Shown here: piece by piece, positions 1-8,131 of the stretch
Numbering within the stretch: position 1 is the first letter of the stretch
Layout of the letters: each line of letters begins with the position of its first letter
Origin: Hymenobacter cellulosilyticus
GTDB lineage: Bacteria; Bacteroidota; Bacteroidia; Cytophagales; Hymenobacteraceae
Assembly: GCF_022919215.1 (NCBI RefSeq)
Contig: NZ_CP095046.1
Coordinates: 4,020,501-4,084,500 of the forward strand
DNA: 64,000 bases
Direction: 5' to 3'
Notes under the pieces: generated by a model
Database searches by the model: none
The model's input: the letters and a program-made list of their open reading frames with translations, nothing else
What the model was told of the DNA's origin: nothing
Made by a program: the position numbers and the translations under genes

Positions 1-193
1 GGGGCTGGCGGGCCAGTTCATCCAGACTGCGCAGCATCTGCTGGCCCAGGGTGACCGAGTAGAGGTTGGCCGTGAGTACGTCCCGGGAGTTACGGTCGAG
101 CTGCCGCAGGGAGTAGTAGCCGTAGCCGCCGATGCTGAGCAGCAGCAGCAGCATGGCCAGAAATCCCAGGTTGATTTTGGTTTTTAAATTCAT
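1..193 (-). CDS. Membrane sensor histidine kinase, N-terminus only (partial)
   Basis: Only the first ~64 residues are inside the window; the gene runs off the left edge. The start is the ATG at 191-193 (MNLKTKINLG). Residues ~8-28 form one hydrophobic segment (LAMLLLLLSIGGYGYY), followed by a polar stretch (SLRQLDRNSRDVL) typical of the periplasmic part of a four-helix-bundle or HAMP sensor kinase. It lies downstream of the kdpD-like gene on the same strand. That gene has no kinase domain, so this is probably the kinase that signals for the kdp locus. That role is inference from position, because no catalytic motif is visible here. The gap to kdpD holds a palindromic repeat. Confidence 0.55.
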   Translation of the reverse strand, partial: MNLKTKINLGFLAMLLLLLSIGGYGYYSLRQLDRNSRDVLTANLYSVTLGQQMLRSLDELARQP

Positions 194-248
194 TCGCGAA
201 GCGCCGGAAGGCGGAAGGTGTGCTGACTCGACAAAAGGAATGGGCCCG

Positions 249-417
249 GAACGTCATTCCGAGCCCCGCGAGGAATCTCGCGTGCAATGGTACTCAATGG
301 CTCTGGCAAAGAAGCGACGGAGATGCTTGAGCCGACTTGCGCCTTAGTGAAGCAGAAGGTTCTTTCCTCAACAACGTCAGCACGCGAGATTCCTCGCGGG
401 GCTCGGAATGACGTTCT
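249..417. repeat. Palindromic repeat element, family A copy 1
   Basis: Two 37-base arms, 249-285 and 381-417, are perfect inverted copies separated by 95 bases. They contain the core CGAGCCCCGCGAGGAATC. The same kind of arm recurs, diverged, at 3499-3659. No ORF is carried, so this looks like a MITE- or REP-like element. It fills the gap between the kdpD-like gene and the downstream histidine kinase and could form a long hairpin in the shared transcript. Confidence 0.8.
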
Positions 418-493
418 GGATCTAGCAGAGTCAATTTAGGTACTGCTGACGATGCTTGACACGACGGTGTGTTTTGGCTCTTTAAACCGTAGG

Positions 494-1665
494 CTAATAC
501 GTGACCAGATATACGTCCAAGTCCTGACCAGCGCGGGCTACGGCGCGCAGCAGATCCTGAGTTACGCCGCGGCGGCTGAGTTGCTCCCACAGGCTTTTTT
601 TCCGGGTGATGCCACAGACCAGCAGCGTGGCGTTTTTCTCGGCCGCCACTTGCCGGATGGCGCCCACGATGTCGTCGGACTTGACGCGCAGAATCTGGGC
701 GCCCAGCTCGGTAGCCAGCTGCAGGTTGCCCAGCAGGCGGCGCTGGGTGACCAGGTTGATCCGGTCGGCGGCTTCCGAAGTGGTTTGCACGTAGAGCACG
801 TACCAGGCGGCGGCCGAAAACTGGTCGGCCAGGCGGGAGGTTTTGCGGATGATTTCCTTGGCGGCTTGGTCGTTGGCGTTGATGCAGGCCAGCAGCCGGT
901 CGTCGTTGCGGCGCTGGGGGCCACGGCCAGCGTACCGCCGGCGTCGGTTTCTACTTGCCGACTCAGCAACTGGGCCACTTCGCGCACGGCCAGGCGGCGC
1001 AGCTGAAGCAGGTTTTCGGCCTGAAAGAAGTTGAGCAGCGCCGTGGGCACCTTGGCCGGGTCGTAGATCTTGCCTTCCTGCAGGCGGGTGCGCAGCTCCC
1101 CCACCGTCAAATCCACGTTCACCACCTCGTCGGCCTGCTTGAGGAGCTGGTCCGGAATCCGCTCCGTGACGTCGGTGCCGGTAATTTTGAGGACCTGGTC
1201 GTGCAGGCTTTCCAGGTGCTGGACGTTGACGGCCGTAATGACCGAAATGCCCTGGGCCACCAAAAACTCCACGTCCTGCCAGCGCTTATCATGGCGGGAG
1301 CCGGGCACGTTGGAATGGGCCAGCTCATCCACGACTACCACCTGGGGGCGGCGTTGCACAATGCCGTCCAGGTCCATTTCCTCCAGGGCCCGCCCCTTGT
1401 AAAAGAGCTGCTTACGGGGCAGCAGCGGCAGGCTCGGCAGTTGAGCCACAGTGCCGGCCCGGCCGTGGGTTTCGATGTAGCCCAGGAGCACATCCACGCC
1501 GTGCTGGTGCAAGTCGAGGGCTTCCTGGAGCATGCGGTAGGTTTTGCCCACGCCGGCGGCCAGGCCCAGGTACACCTTGAGCGTACCGCGCCGCTTGCCC
1601 TGCACCAGGCGCAGAAACCGCTCGGCCGACTGGTCGCGCCGGGCTTGCTCGGAGGATGAACGCAT
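494..1665 (-). CDS. kdpD: KdpD-like potassium sensor module without kinase domain
   Basis: Repaired length is ~390 residues, against ~900 for classical KdpD. The N-terminal KdpD signature domain spans ~20-235, with the P-loop GLAAGVGKTYRM and the conserved block VVVDELAHSNVPGSRHDKRW followed by NVQHLESLHD. After it comes a universal-stress-like domain (~250-385; NDDRLLACINAN, then LVCGITRKKSLWEQL). The membrane helices and the histidine-kinase core of KdpD are absent. The protein stops after the stress-like domain and the kinase is apparently the separate gene to the left. The frame breaks at the G run at 916-920; adding one G joins both halves. Start ATG 1665, 21 bases after the barrel-protein stop, so operonic. 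In known KdpD this part senses K+ status and regulates kinase/phosphatase balance. Confidence 0.88.
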
Positions 1666-1686
1666 GGCGGAAGCAGGAAAAACGGG

Positions 1687-2796
1687 TTAAAACGACAGCG
1701 CCACGCTGGTCGTCAGGTTGCCGTAGCCGTCGGCCGTCTGGGCGTCGCGCTGCTGAAAAATGGCGTCTTTGGCCTGCAGGTAGCGGCCTTCCACCCGAAA
1801 CAGCACGTTGGCGGCCGGGGCGTAATCCAGGTTCAAAGAGCCACCGGCCGCCCGGAAATCCGCGTCGGTGCGGGCCGGCTGTAGGCTGCTGATAACGACC
1901 CCGCGCTGGGCGTAGTAATACTCGCCGCGCAACGTACCGGAAAGCTTGTCGGACAGCTTGAGCTTCACAAAAGCGGCGGCTGTGTGCCAGGTGTCGTAGC
2001 CGCTACGGCCGGCGCTTTGCTGCTTGCCCACGTCGAATACCGCCGCCAGGGAAAACCGCTCGGTGGCCGCGTAGGTGACGTAGAAGTCGTGGAAGTAGCG
2101 CCGGCGGAGCGAATCCTGGGGCTGCTCGTTGCCCAGGAAGGTGCTGGAGTTGATGAGGATTTTATCCGTTGGCTTCCACTGAATCTGGGTGCCCAGGGCC
2201 TTGCCCTGGTTGGTTTCGCGGATGTTCTGCCAGCCGTTGAGCACCAGGCCGGTCAGGGTGAGTTGGGGGGCAACTTCGTAAATAAAGCGGGCCCCGGCTT
2301 CGTAGTAGGGCGAGTTTTCGGCCATCAAGGAGCGGGTCAGGGTCCAGTTGTCCTCACTGATAGCCGACTCAAAGCCGATGTGGGAGCCGAAGATGCCCAC
2401 ATCCAGCCAGGCTTTCTGGAACGGCCGGAAACCGGCGTAAGCCTCGTAGATGTGCCGGAACACGGGGTCCTCAGCCGCGTAATTGGCCGCCACGTAGCTG
2501 CCCGCGTGTAAGCCCACGGCCCCGCGCACCCGCCCGTCGTCGTAGCGCAGGCCCACCAGACCCTGGTTCACGGTAAAGTCGTTTTGGCGGTTGTGCGAGT
2601 ACAGAAAGCCCGGGCGGGCATTGGTGGCCGGGTGCTTAAAGTCAAAGCCGTAATAGCCATCTACAAAGCCGTAAAAGGTCAGCGGATTGGCGGTAGCCGT
2701 TGATTTGGCAGCCACCGTATCGGCCGCCGAGGGAGCCTGGGCCAGCGCGGCGCCGGTAGCGGTGAGCAGCAGGCCCAAGGACAGAAAGTGTTTCAT
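1687..2796 (-). CDS. Outer-membrane beta-barrel (porin-like) protein of the kdp operon
   Basis: 369 residues from MKHFLSLG, chosen over an ATG five codons upstream because it begins directly with a signal peptide (cleavage likely after GAALAQ). The mature part alternates hydrophobic and polar residues, with many aromatic strand ends (TFYGFVDGYYGFDF, EAGARFIYEV, GTLRGEYYYAQRGVV), and ends VALSF with the C-terminal Phe of outer-membrane barrels. It resembles the Bacteroidota barrel family often called putative porin or BBP2. Lying between kdpC and kdpD, it may let K+ or an osmolyte through the outer membrane when Kdp is active. That role is inference from position; substrate cannot be read from the sequence. 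Confidence 0.8.
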   Translation of the reverse strand: MKHFLSLGLLLTATGAALAQAPSAADTVAAKSTATANPLTFYGFVDGYYGFDFKHPATNARPGFLYSHNRQNDFTVNQGLVGLRYDDGRVRGAVGLHAGSYVAANYAAEDPVFRHIYEAYAGFRPFQKAWLDVGIFGSHIGFESAISEDNWTLTRSLMAENSPYYEAGARFIYEVAPQLTLTGLVLNGWQNIRETNQGKALGTQIQWKPTDKILINSSTFLGNEQPQDSLRRRYFHDFYVTYAATERFSLAAVFDVGKQQSAGRSGYDTWHTAAAFVKLKLSDKLSGTLRGEYYYAQRGVVISSLQPARTDADFRAAGGSLNLDYAPAANVLFRVEGRYLQAKDAIFQQRDAQTADGYGNLTTSVALSF

Positions 2797-2895
2797 TATA
2801 GAGTCGCCCATGGGGCAAAGGGAGTGGTGCAGGTTGCCAAGAATTCGGCCCCGCCCGGGTGAATGAAAAAGGGGAAAGAAGGAATGAGCTGCCCG

Positions 2896-3474
2896 TTAGC
2901 GTTGCGGCAGCGGGGCCAGCTCGTCCAGGGCCAGGTTCAAGGCTAGCAGATTGACTTTGGCCGGTCCGAAAAAGGCGAAGATGGGCTCCTCCACGTGGGC
3001 CGCTACCAGCGCCCGGACGCGCTCCGTGGGCAAGCGGCGCAGCCGGGCCACCCGCTCGGCCTGGGCGTAAGCGCCCTCGGGCGAGAGGTGGGGGTCGAGG
3101 CCCGAGCCGCTGGCCGTCACCAGCTCGGCGGGCACGTCTCCCCGTTTCACCGTCGGGTTCTGGGTCAAAAACGCTTCCACCCGGGTGTGGACTTCGGCCA
3201 GGTACTCGGGGTTCGACGGGCCCTTGTTGGAACCGGCCGAGCCGCTGGCGTTGTAGTCCACGGCCGAGGGGCGGCTGGTGAAGTACTCGGGCCGGTCAAA
3301 CTTCTGGCCCACGTTGGTAAAGCCCACGACCCGGCCTTGGTGGGTAATTTGCACGCCTTCGCCGCGGCCGGGTGCCACCTGGGCGGCGGCCCACACCAGG
3401 ACCGGATACAAGCCGCAGCACAGCACCAGCATCACCAGCGTGAGGCGCAAAGCGGGAATGAGTTGATTTTTCAT
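2896..3474 (-). CDS. kdpC: Potassium-transporting ATPase subunit C
   Basis: 192 residues, normal for the family. One N-terminal membrane helix (~8-30) is followed by the conserved KdpC body: YFTSRPSAVDYNASGSAGSN, then NP.YL, then the C-terminal block with SGSGLDPHLSPEGAYAQ and R..LP..RV. KdpC is the chaperone-like subunit of the KdpFABC complex in the inner membrane, helping ATP binding by KdpB. The reading frame is intact. It is separated from kdpB by a 278-base stretch filled with a repeat element, and from the porin-like gene by 99 bases. Confidence 0.95.
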   Translation of the reverse strand: MKNQLIPALRLTLVMLVLCCGLYPVLVWAAAQVAPGRGEGVQITHQGRVVGFTNVGQKFDRPEYFTSRPSAVDYNASGSAGSNKGPSNPEYLAEVHTRVEAFLTQNPTVKRGDVPAELVTASGSGLDPHLSPEGAYAQAERVARLRRLPTERVRALVAAHVEEPIFAFFGPAKVNLLALNLALDELAPLPQR

Positions 3475-3498
3475 GGTTGGTTTCTATTAGAAATCGTT

Positions 3499-3705
3499 GG
3501 TCATGCAGAGGCGCAGTCGAAGCATCTCGCGTGCTGACGTTGGCATTCGGTTAGAAGGAAAGGGCCGTTATGCTGAGCAGAATCGAAGCAGCTCTACCGC
3601 ATTGCTAAGTCTGATTAGCATTGCACGCGAGATGTCTCGCGGAGCTCGACATGACGTTCTTTTTGGCTGCAACGAAGCGGTAGAGGTGCTTCAACTCTGC
3701 GCTGC
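3499..3705. repeat. Nested palindromic repeat element, family A copy 2
   Basis: Outer arms at 3499-3534 and 3623-3659 are imperfect inverted copies related to the arms at 249-417 (shared core CATCTCGCGTGC and its complement). A second, interleaved pair lies at ~3566-3600 and ~3676-3700 (GAAGCAGCTCTACCGC against GCGGTAGAGGTGCTTC). No ORF is carried. The element occupies the kdpC-kdpB gap, so it would be transcribed as part of the operon and could fold strongly in the mRNA. Confidence 0.7.
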
Positions 3706-3752
3706 TTCGCGGACGTCCGATCAGGTAGGACGTTCGGATTGGAGCGTTCGGC

Positions 3753-5798
3753 TTACAGGAAAAGGCCGACTAGCAGATCAATGACCTTGATGCCCACGAA
3801 GGGCACCAGCACCCCGCCCAGGCCGTAGATGAGCAGGTTGCGGCGCAGCAGCGCCGAGGCGCCCACGGGCTGGTAGGCCACGCCCTTCAGGGCCAGCGGC
3901 ACTAGGGCCGGGATGATGAGGGCGTTGAAAATGACGGCCGAGAGAATAGCCGACTGCGGCGACTTCAGCCCCATGATGTTCAAAGCGCCCAGAGCCGGAA
4001 TGCCCACCATGAACAGGGCCGGCACGATGGCGAAGTACTTGGCCACGTCATTGGCAATGCTGAAGGTGGTGAGCGTGCCCCGGGTCATGAGCAGCTGCTT
4101 GCCGATTTCGACCACCTCGATGAGCTTGGTCGGGTCGTTGTCGAGGTCCACCATGTTGCCGGCTTCCTTGGCGGCCTGGGTGCCCGAGTTCATGGCTACT
4201 CCTACGTCGGCCTGGGCCAGGGCCGGGGCGTCGTTGGTGCCGTCGCCCATCATGGCTACGAGCTTGCCTTGCTCCTGCTCGCGGCGGATGTAGTGCATCT
4301 TGTCCTCGGGCTTGGCCTCGGCAATGAAGTCGTCGACGCCGGCTTTTTCGGCAATAAACTTGGCCGTCAGCGGATTGTCGCCCGTCACCATCACCGTCTT
4401 GATGCCCATGTTGCGCAGGCGGGCAAACCGCTCCTGAATGCCGGGCTTGATGATGTCCTGCAGCTCAACCACGCCCAGCACCCGGTCGTTGTGACTGAGC
4501 ACCAGCGGGGTGCCGCCATTGCTGGCTACCATTTTCACCCGCTCGGCTACTTCGGCGGGGTACGCATTGCCGGTTTTCTCGGCCAGCTGCCGGATGGCGT
4601 CGGCGGCGCCCTTGCGCAGACGGGTGCCGTCCGAGAGGGTTACGCCGCTGCTGCGGGTTTCGGCCGTGAACTTGATAAGCTCGGCGCCCTGCAAGCGGGC
4701 CTGCAGCTGCTCGGGACTTACTTTATTATCCCGGGCCAGCTCCACGATGCTCTTGCCCTCGGGGGTTTCGTCGGTGAGGGAGCTGAGCGTGGCGGCCTCA
4801 ATAAACTGGGTGATGGGCACGCCGGGCGCGGGCCAGAAGTGGGTGGCTTTGCGGTTGCCGATGGTGATGGTCCCGGTTTTGTCGAGCAGGAGTACGTCGA
4901 TGTCGCCGGCGGTTTCCACGGCCTTGCCGCTCTTGGTAATGATGTTGGCCCGCAGGGCGCGGTCCATGCCGGCTATGCCGATGGCCGAGAGCAGCCCGCC
5001 GATGGTGGTCGGAATCAGGCAGACGAACAGGGCAATAAAGGCGGCAATGGCAATGGGCGTTTTGGCGTAGGCCGCGAAGGGAGCCAGCGTGACGCACACA
5101 ATCACGAAGACCAGGGTAAAGCCGGCCAGCAGGATGGTCAGGGCAATTTCGTTGGGCGTTTTCTGCCGCGAAGCGCCTTCCACCAGGGCTATCATTTTGT
5201 CCAGAAACGACTCGCCGGGGGCCGTGCTCACCTGCACCACGATGCGGTCTGACAAGACCTTGGTGCCACCCGTGACGCTGGATTTGTCGCCGCCAGCTTC
5301 GCGGATAACCGGGGCCGATTCGCCCGTGATGGCCGACTCGTCGATGGTAGCCAGGCCCTCGATGATTTCGCCGTCGGTGGCAATGATTTCGCCGGCCTCG
5401 ACCACGAAGACGTCGCCTTTCTGGAGCTGGGCCGAGCTGACTTCCGCGAAGCTGCCTTCAGCAGTGCGGCGGCGGGCGGGCGTATCCTGGCGAGTTTTGC
5501 GCAGGGAATCGGCCTGGGCCTTGCCGCGGGCTTCGGCAATGGCCTCGGCGAAGTTGGCGAAGAGCAAGGTCAGAAACAGCACCACGAACACGGTGAAGTT
5601 GTAGCCGAAGCTGCCCTGGGCCGCGTCGGGCCGGAACAGCAGCCCCAGCGTGACAAAGAGCATCACCACCGTGCCGATTTCCACGGTAAACATGACCGGG
5701 TTTCGGAACATGATGCGAGGGTCGAGCTTGACGAAGGCCTGCTTCACGGCCTGCCCCACCAGCGCGGGTTGAAACAAAGATTGGGATTGAGAAGGCAT
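3753..5798 (-). CDS. kdpB: Potassium-transporting P-type ATPase subunit B
   Basis: 681 residues, full length and uninterrupted. Diagnostic P-type ATPase motifs are all present: ITGES (dephosphorylation loop, ~158-161), [13 protein letters not shown] with phosphorylated Asp306, nucleotide-binding [10 protein letters not shown] and [19 protein letters not shown] (~520). Seven membrane segments are expected: two pairs before the catalytic domain and the rest after [16 protein letters not shown]. KdpB hydrolyses ATP to drive K+ through KdpA. The ATG at 5796-5798 gives the normal N-terminus ([20 protein letters not shown]). It is flanked on both sides by palindromic repeats. Confidence 0.97.
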   Translation of the reverse strand: MPSQSQSLFQPALVGQAVKQAFVKLDPRIMFRNPVMFTVEIGTVVMLFVTLGLLFRPDAAQGSFGYNFTVFVVLFLTLLFANFAEAIAEARGKAQADSLRKTRQDTPARRRTAEGSFAEVSSAQLQKGDVFVVEAGEIIATDGEIIEGLATIDESAITGESAPVIREAGGDKSSVTGGTKVLSDRIVVQVSTAPGESFLDKMIALVEGASRQKTPNEIALTILLAGFTLVFVIVCVTLAPFAAYAKTPIAIAAFIALFVCLIPTTIGGLLSAIGIAGMDRALRANIITKSGKAVETAGDIDVLLLDKTGTITIGNRKATHFWPAPGVPITQFIEAATLSSLTDETPEGKSIVELARDNKVSPEQLQARLQGAELIKFTAETRSSGVTLSDGTRLRKGAADAIRQLAEKTGNAYPAEVAERVKMVASNGGTPLVLSHNDRVLGVVELQDIIKPGIQERFARLRNMGIKTVMVTGDNPLTAKFIAEKAGVDDFIAEAKPEDKMHYIRREQEQGKLVAMMGDGTNDAPALAQADVGVAMNSGTQAAKEAGNMVDLDNDPTKLIEVVEIGKQLLMTRGTLTTFSIANDVAKYFAIVPALFMVGIPALGALNIMGLKSPQSAILSAVIFNALIIPALVPLALKGVAYQPVGASALLRRNLLIYGLGGVLVPFVGIKVIDLLVGLFL

Positions 5799-5811
5799 CT
5801 TCTAGTGAGTA

Positions 5812-5966
5812 TTAAGGAGGTTCCTTCCTTTTTTCAAGGAGGGGTAGCCGAAGGCCGGGGTGGTCTATCGGCCGCGCCGTTGGCGCAGAATTGTAAGGCT
5901 TGGTGTCGTCGTTCAGGCGTGGTCAACCACCCCGCCCTGCGGGCACCCCTCCTTATCTAAGGAGGG
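5812..5966. repeat. Palindromic repeat element, family B
   Basis: Arms at 5836-5864 and 5926-5954 are inverted near-copies (AAGGAGGGGTAGCC... against ...CACCCCTCCTT; about 25 of 29 positions pair). Extra AAGGAGG motifs lie at both outer ends. The centre is 61 bases with no ORF. It is unrelated to family A and fills the kdpB-kdpA gap. MITE-like structure; no other copy seen in the window. Confidence 0.65.
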
Positions 5967-5977
5967 GAGTTGACGTT

Positions 5978-7677
5978 CTAGTAGAGGGCAAAATGCTCGG
6001 CCAGGGGGCCCAGGGCTAGGGCCGGGAAAAAGGCCAGGGCGGCAATAATCCAAATCACGAAGAAGACCATGATGCCAAAGGTGGCCGTATCAACGCGCAG
6101 GGTGCCGGCGCTTTCGGGGATGAACTTCTTGCGGGCCAGCAGCCCGGCAATGGCCACCGGACCGATGATGGGCAGGTAGCGGGCCAGCAGCATGACCAGG
6201 CCCGTGCTGATGTTCCACCACGGCGTATTGTCGCCCAGGCCCTCGAAGCCCGAGCCGTTGTTGGCGGCCGAGGAGGTGAATTCATAGAGCATTTCCGAGA
6301 AGCCGTGGTAGCCAGGGTTGGCCAGCCAGCCGGCGTATTCGGTCGGGTTATTGGCGTAGAGGTGGGCCGACATAGCCGTGCCGGCCAGAATCAGCAGTGG
6401 GTGGAGCAGGGCCACGAGCACGGCGATTTTCATTTCCCGGGCCTCGATTTTCTTGCCCAGCAGCTCCGGGGTGCGGCCCACCATCAGGCCCGAAATGAAG
6501 ACGGCAATGATGACGAAGACGAAGAAGTTGAGAAAACCCACGCCCACGCCCCCGTAAAAGGCATTGGTCATCATGCCCAGCAGCTCGGCCATGCCCGAAA
6601 GCGGCATGTGCGAATCGTGCATGGAATTGACCGAGCCGCAGCTGATTACGGTGTTGGTGATGCCCCAGTAGGCCGAGGCCGCCGCGCCGAAACGCACTTC
6701 CTTGCCTTCCATGGCGCCCAGGCGCTGGTCGGCGCCCAGCTCTGTAATGGCGGGGTTGCCGTGCATTTCATAATACACCGTGGGGGCCAGCAGCAGCAGA
6801 AAGCCCAGGGTCATCACCCCAAACACCATGTAGGAAAGCCGGGGCCGCCGCAGGTAGTGGCCCAGGGCAAAGACCAGGGCTAGCGGAACCAGTACCAGGG
6901 CAATGTTCTCGACGGCATTGCTGAGGAAAGTCGGGTTTTCGAGCGGGTGGGCCGAGTTAGCCCCGAAGAAGCCGCCCCCGTTGGTGCCCAGCTCCTTGAT
7001 GGCAATCATGGCCGCGGCCGGGCCCCGGCTCACCTGCACCGAGTCGCCCTGCACAGTCACGATACTGGCCTTGCCGGCCCAGCTCATGGGCGTGCCCTGA
7101 AACACGAGCAGCAGGGCCACGACCAGCCCGATGGGCAGCAGCACCCGGGTAATGCTCTTGACGAAGTACTGGTAAAAGTTGCCCAGCTTCTCGGTCGTGC
7201 CTTCTTTGAGGGCATTGAAGACCACCACGCAGGCGGCCATGCCGGTAGCGGCCGTCACGAACTGCAGGAAGGTAATGACGAAAAGCTGGGAGAAATACGT
7301 GGCCCCCGACTCGCCCAAGTAGTGCTGCAGGTTGCAGTTGACCAGAAAGGAAATGGCCGTGTTAAAGGCCAGATCGGGCGACATGCTGGGGTTGTGGTCG
7401 GGGTTGAGCGGCAAACTGCCCTGGGTGCAGAGAATCAGCATGGCCCAGAAAAACCAGGCCAGATTGATGGTGAGCAAAGCCACCAAATGCTGCTGCCAGC
7501 GCATACCCTTGCCGGGGTCAATGCCGCCGAGACGGTAAATCAGGCGTTCCAGCGGGGCCAGGAAGTCGCTCCAGCTCTGGTCGCCGCGGTAGATGGTGGC
7601 CAGGTAGCGGCCCAGGGCAGGGCCAGCAGCAGCGTCGCGCAGAAAATGACGAGGATGCTGAGAAGTTCGTGGTTCAT
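5978..7677 (-). CDS. kdpA: Potassium-transporting ATPase subunit A (channel-like)
   Basis: Repaired length 566 residues, as expected for KdpA. The four pore-loop regions are visible: FNTAISFLVNCNLQHYLGE, TNGGGFFGANSAHPLENP, SCGSVNSMHDSHMPLSGM and SAANNGSGFEGLGDNTPWWN. KdpA selects K+ and feeds it to KdpB. A frame break near 7615 (CTGCCC, should be CTGCCCC when read on the minus strand) separates the first ~21 residues (MNHELLSILVIFCATLLLAL) from the rest. With one base added the N-terminus reads LALPLGRYLATIYRGDQSW. An internal ATG at 7504 would give only 508 residues and lose the first membrane helix, so the start at 7677 is preferred. The kdpF stop lies 3 bases upstream. Confidence 0.95.
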
Positions 7678-7680
7678 TGG

Positions 7681-7761
7681 TTAGAATTTTTCCGGGCGCA
7701 GCAGCACGTAGCTCAGGTAGCCAAACGTGGCCAGGGACAGCAGAAACAGGGCATACATCAT
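7681..7761 (-). CDS. kdpF: Potassium-transporting ATPase small subunit F
   Basis: 26 residues, one membrane helix (MYALFLLSLATFGYLSYVLL) followed by RPEKF. This matches KdpF, a single-helix lipid-like stabiliser of the KdpFABC complex, in size, hydrophobic pattern and the basic C-terminal tail. It stops 3 bases before the kdpA start. Confidence 0.88.
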   Translation of the reverse strand: MMYALFLLSLATFGYLSYVLLRPEKF

Positions 7762-7774
7762 CTTCGGGGCTGGC

Positions 7775-7867
7775 TTAGATGTGGTCGAAAAAGTCCACGG
7801 ACTTGTAGAAAAGCCAGAAGCCAGCCAGGCCGGCGCCCGTAAGCAAGGGAATCATCAGAGCAGTCAT
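7775..7867 (-). CDS. 30-residue single-helix membrane peptide heading the kdp operon
   Basis: ATG 7867 opens a 30-residue frame with one hydrophobic helix (MIPLLTGAGLAGFWLFYKS) and an acidic, aromatic tail (VDFFDHI). It ends 13 bases before kdpF and is the first gene after the likely promoter. I do not recognise it as a named family. By size and place it could be an extra small subunit of the Kdp complex or a membrane regulator of it. Real coding is supported by tight spacing and a clean start and stop, not by known homology. Confidence 0.6.
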   Translation of the reverse strand: MTALMIPLLTGAGLAGFWLFYKSVDFFDHI

Positions 7868-7911
7868 AAAAGCGGGTAAAAAGGTGAAGCACTTGCGGTG
7901 CGCTTCTCTCC

Positions 7912-7930
7912 TAGCAAGCCCGGCCCCTAA
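7912..7930 (-). promoter_or_regulatory. Candidate sigma-54 (-24/-12) promoter of the kdp operon
   Basis: Read on the minus strand, AGGGGCCGGGCTTGCTA has GG (7926-7927), ten bases, then GC (7914-7915) within TTGCT. This is the spacing of sigma-54 promoters, although the -24 box is AGGG rather than TGGC. It lies ~45 bases before the first start codon at 7867. The upstream neighbour is a sigma-54 activator, which makes the match meaningful. Confidence 0.5.
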
Positions 7931-8025
7931 GCGCCTCTCTCCTGCTCATCTTTTATGTAAATCACTACTGGTCAGCGCCAATAATTTTTATTCCCGCTCT
8001 TTCAGCCCTCCATGAACTGGAGCCG

Positions 8026-8073
8026 ACCCTAGCGTTTCGCTAGGGTGTTTCGCAAAACACTAGGGCCCGAAAC
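8026..8073. promoter_or_regulatory. Palindromic cluster, possible activator binding sites upstream of kdp
   Basis: Site 1 (8026-8046) has perfect 9-base arms around TTT: ACCCTAGCG and CGCTAGGGT. Site 2 (8045-8060) has arms GTGTTT and AAACAC. A third half-site CGAAAC is at 8068-8073, so GTTTCG occurs three times in 40 bases. The cluster is 110-150 bases upstream of the candidate -12 element, a usual distance for NtrC-type activators. Part of it could instead belong to the terminator that follows. Confidence 0.45.
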
Positions 8074-8074
8074 G

Positions 8075-8107
8075 CCGACGACCCCGCCGGAGGGGCGGGG
8101 TCGTCGG
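8075..8107 (-). terminator. Hairpin terminator of the sigma-54 regulator gene
   Basis: Perfect 14-base GC-rich arms at 8075-8088 and 8094-8107 with a 5-base loop, 25 bases after the regulator stop codon. Only a short T run follows on the minus strand, so it may be a weak or structure-only terminator. Confidence 0.6.
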
Positions 8108-8131
8108 GTACATGTTAGATTGAGGCGTCAG

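Noticed and set aside
4269..5252. 327-codon open frame on the plus strand
   Set aside because: Antisense to kdpB, which is intact with all P-type ATPase motifs. The composition (Gly/His/Gln-rich) is typical of a shadow frame.
249..5966. Palindromic elements considered as insertion sequences
   Set aside because: They are 155-210 bases long with no transposase frame; at most non-autonomous MITE or REP-like elements.
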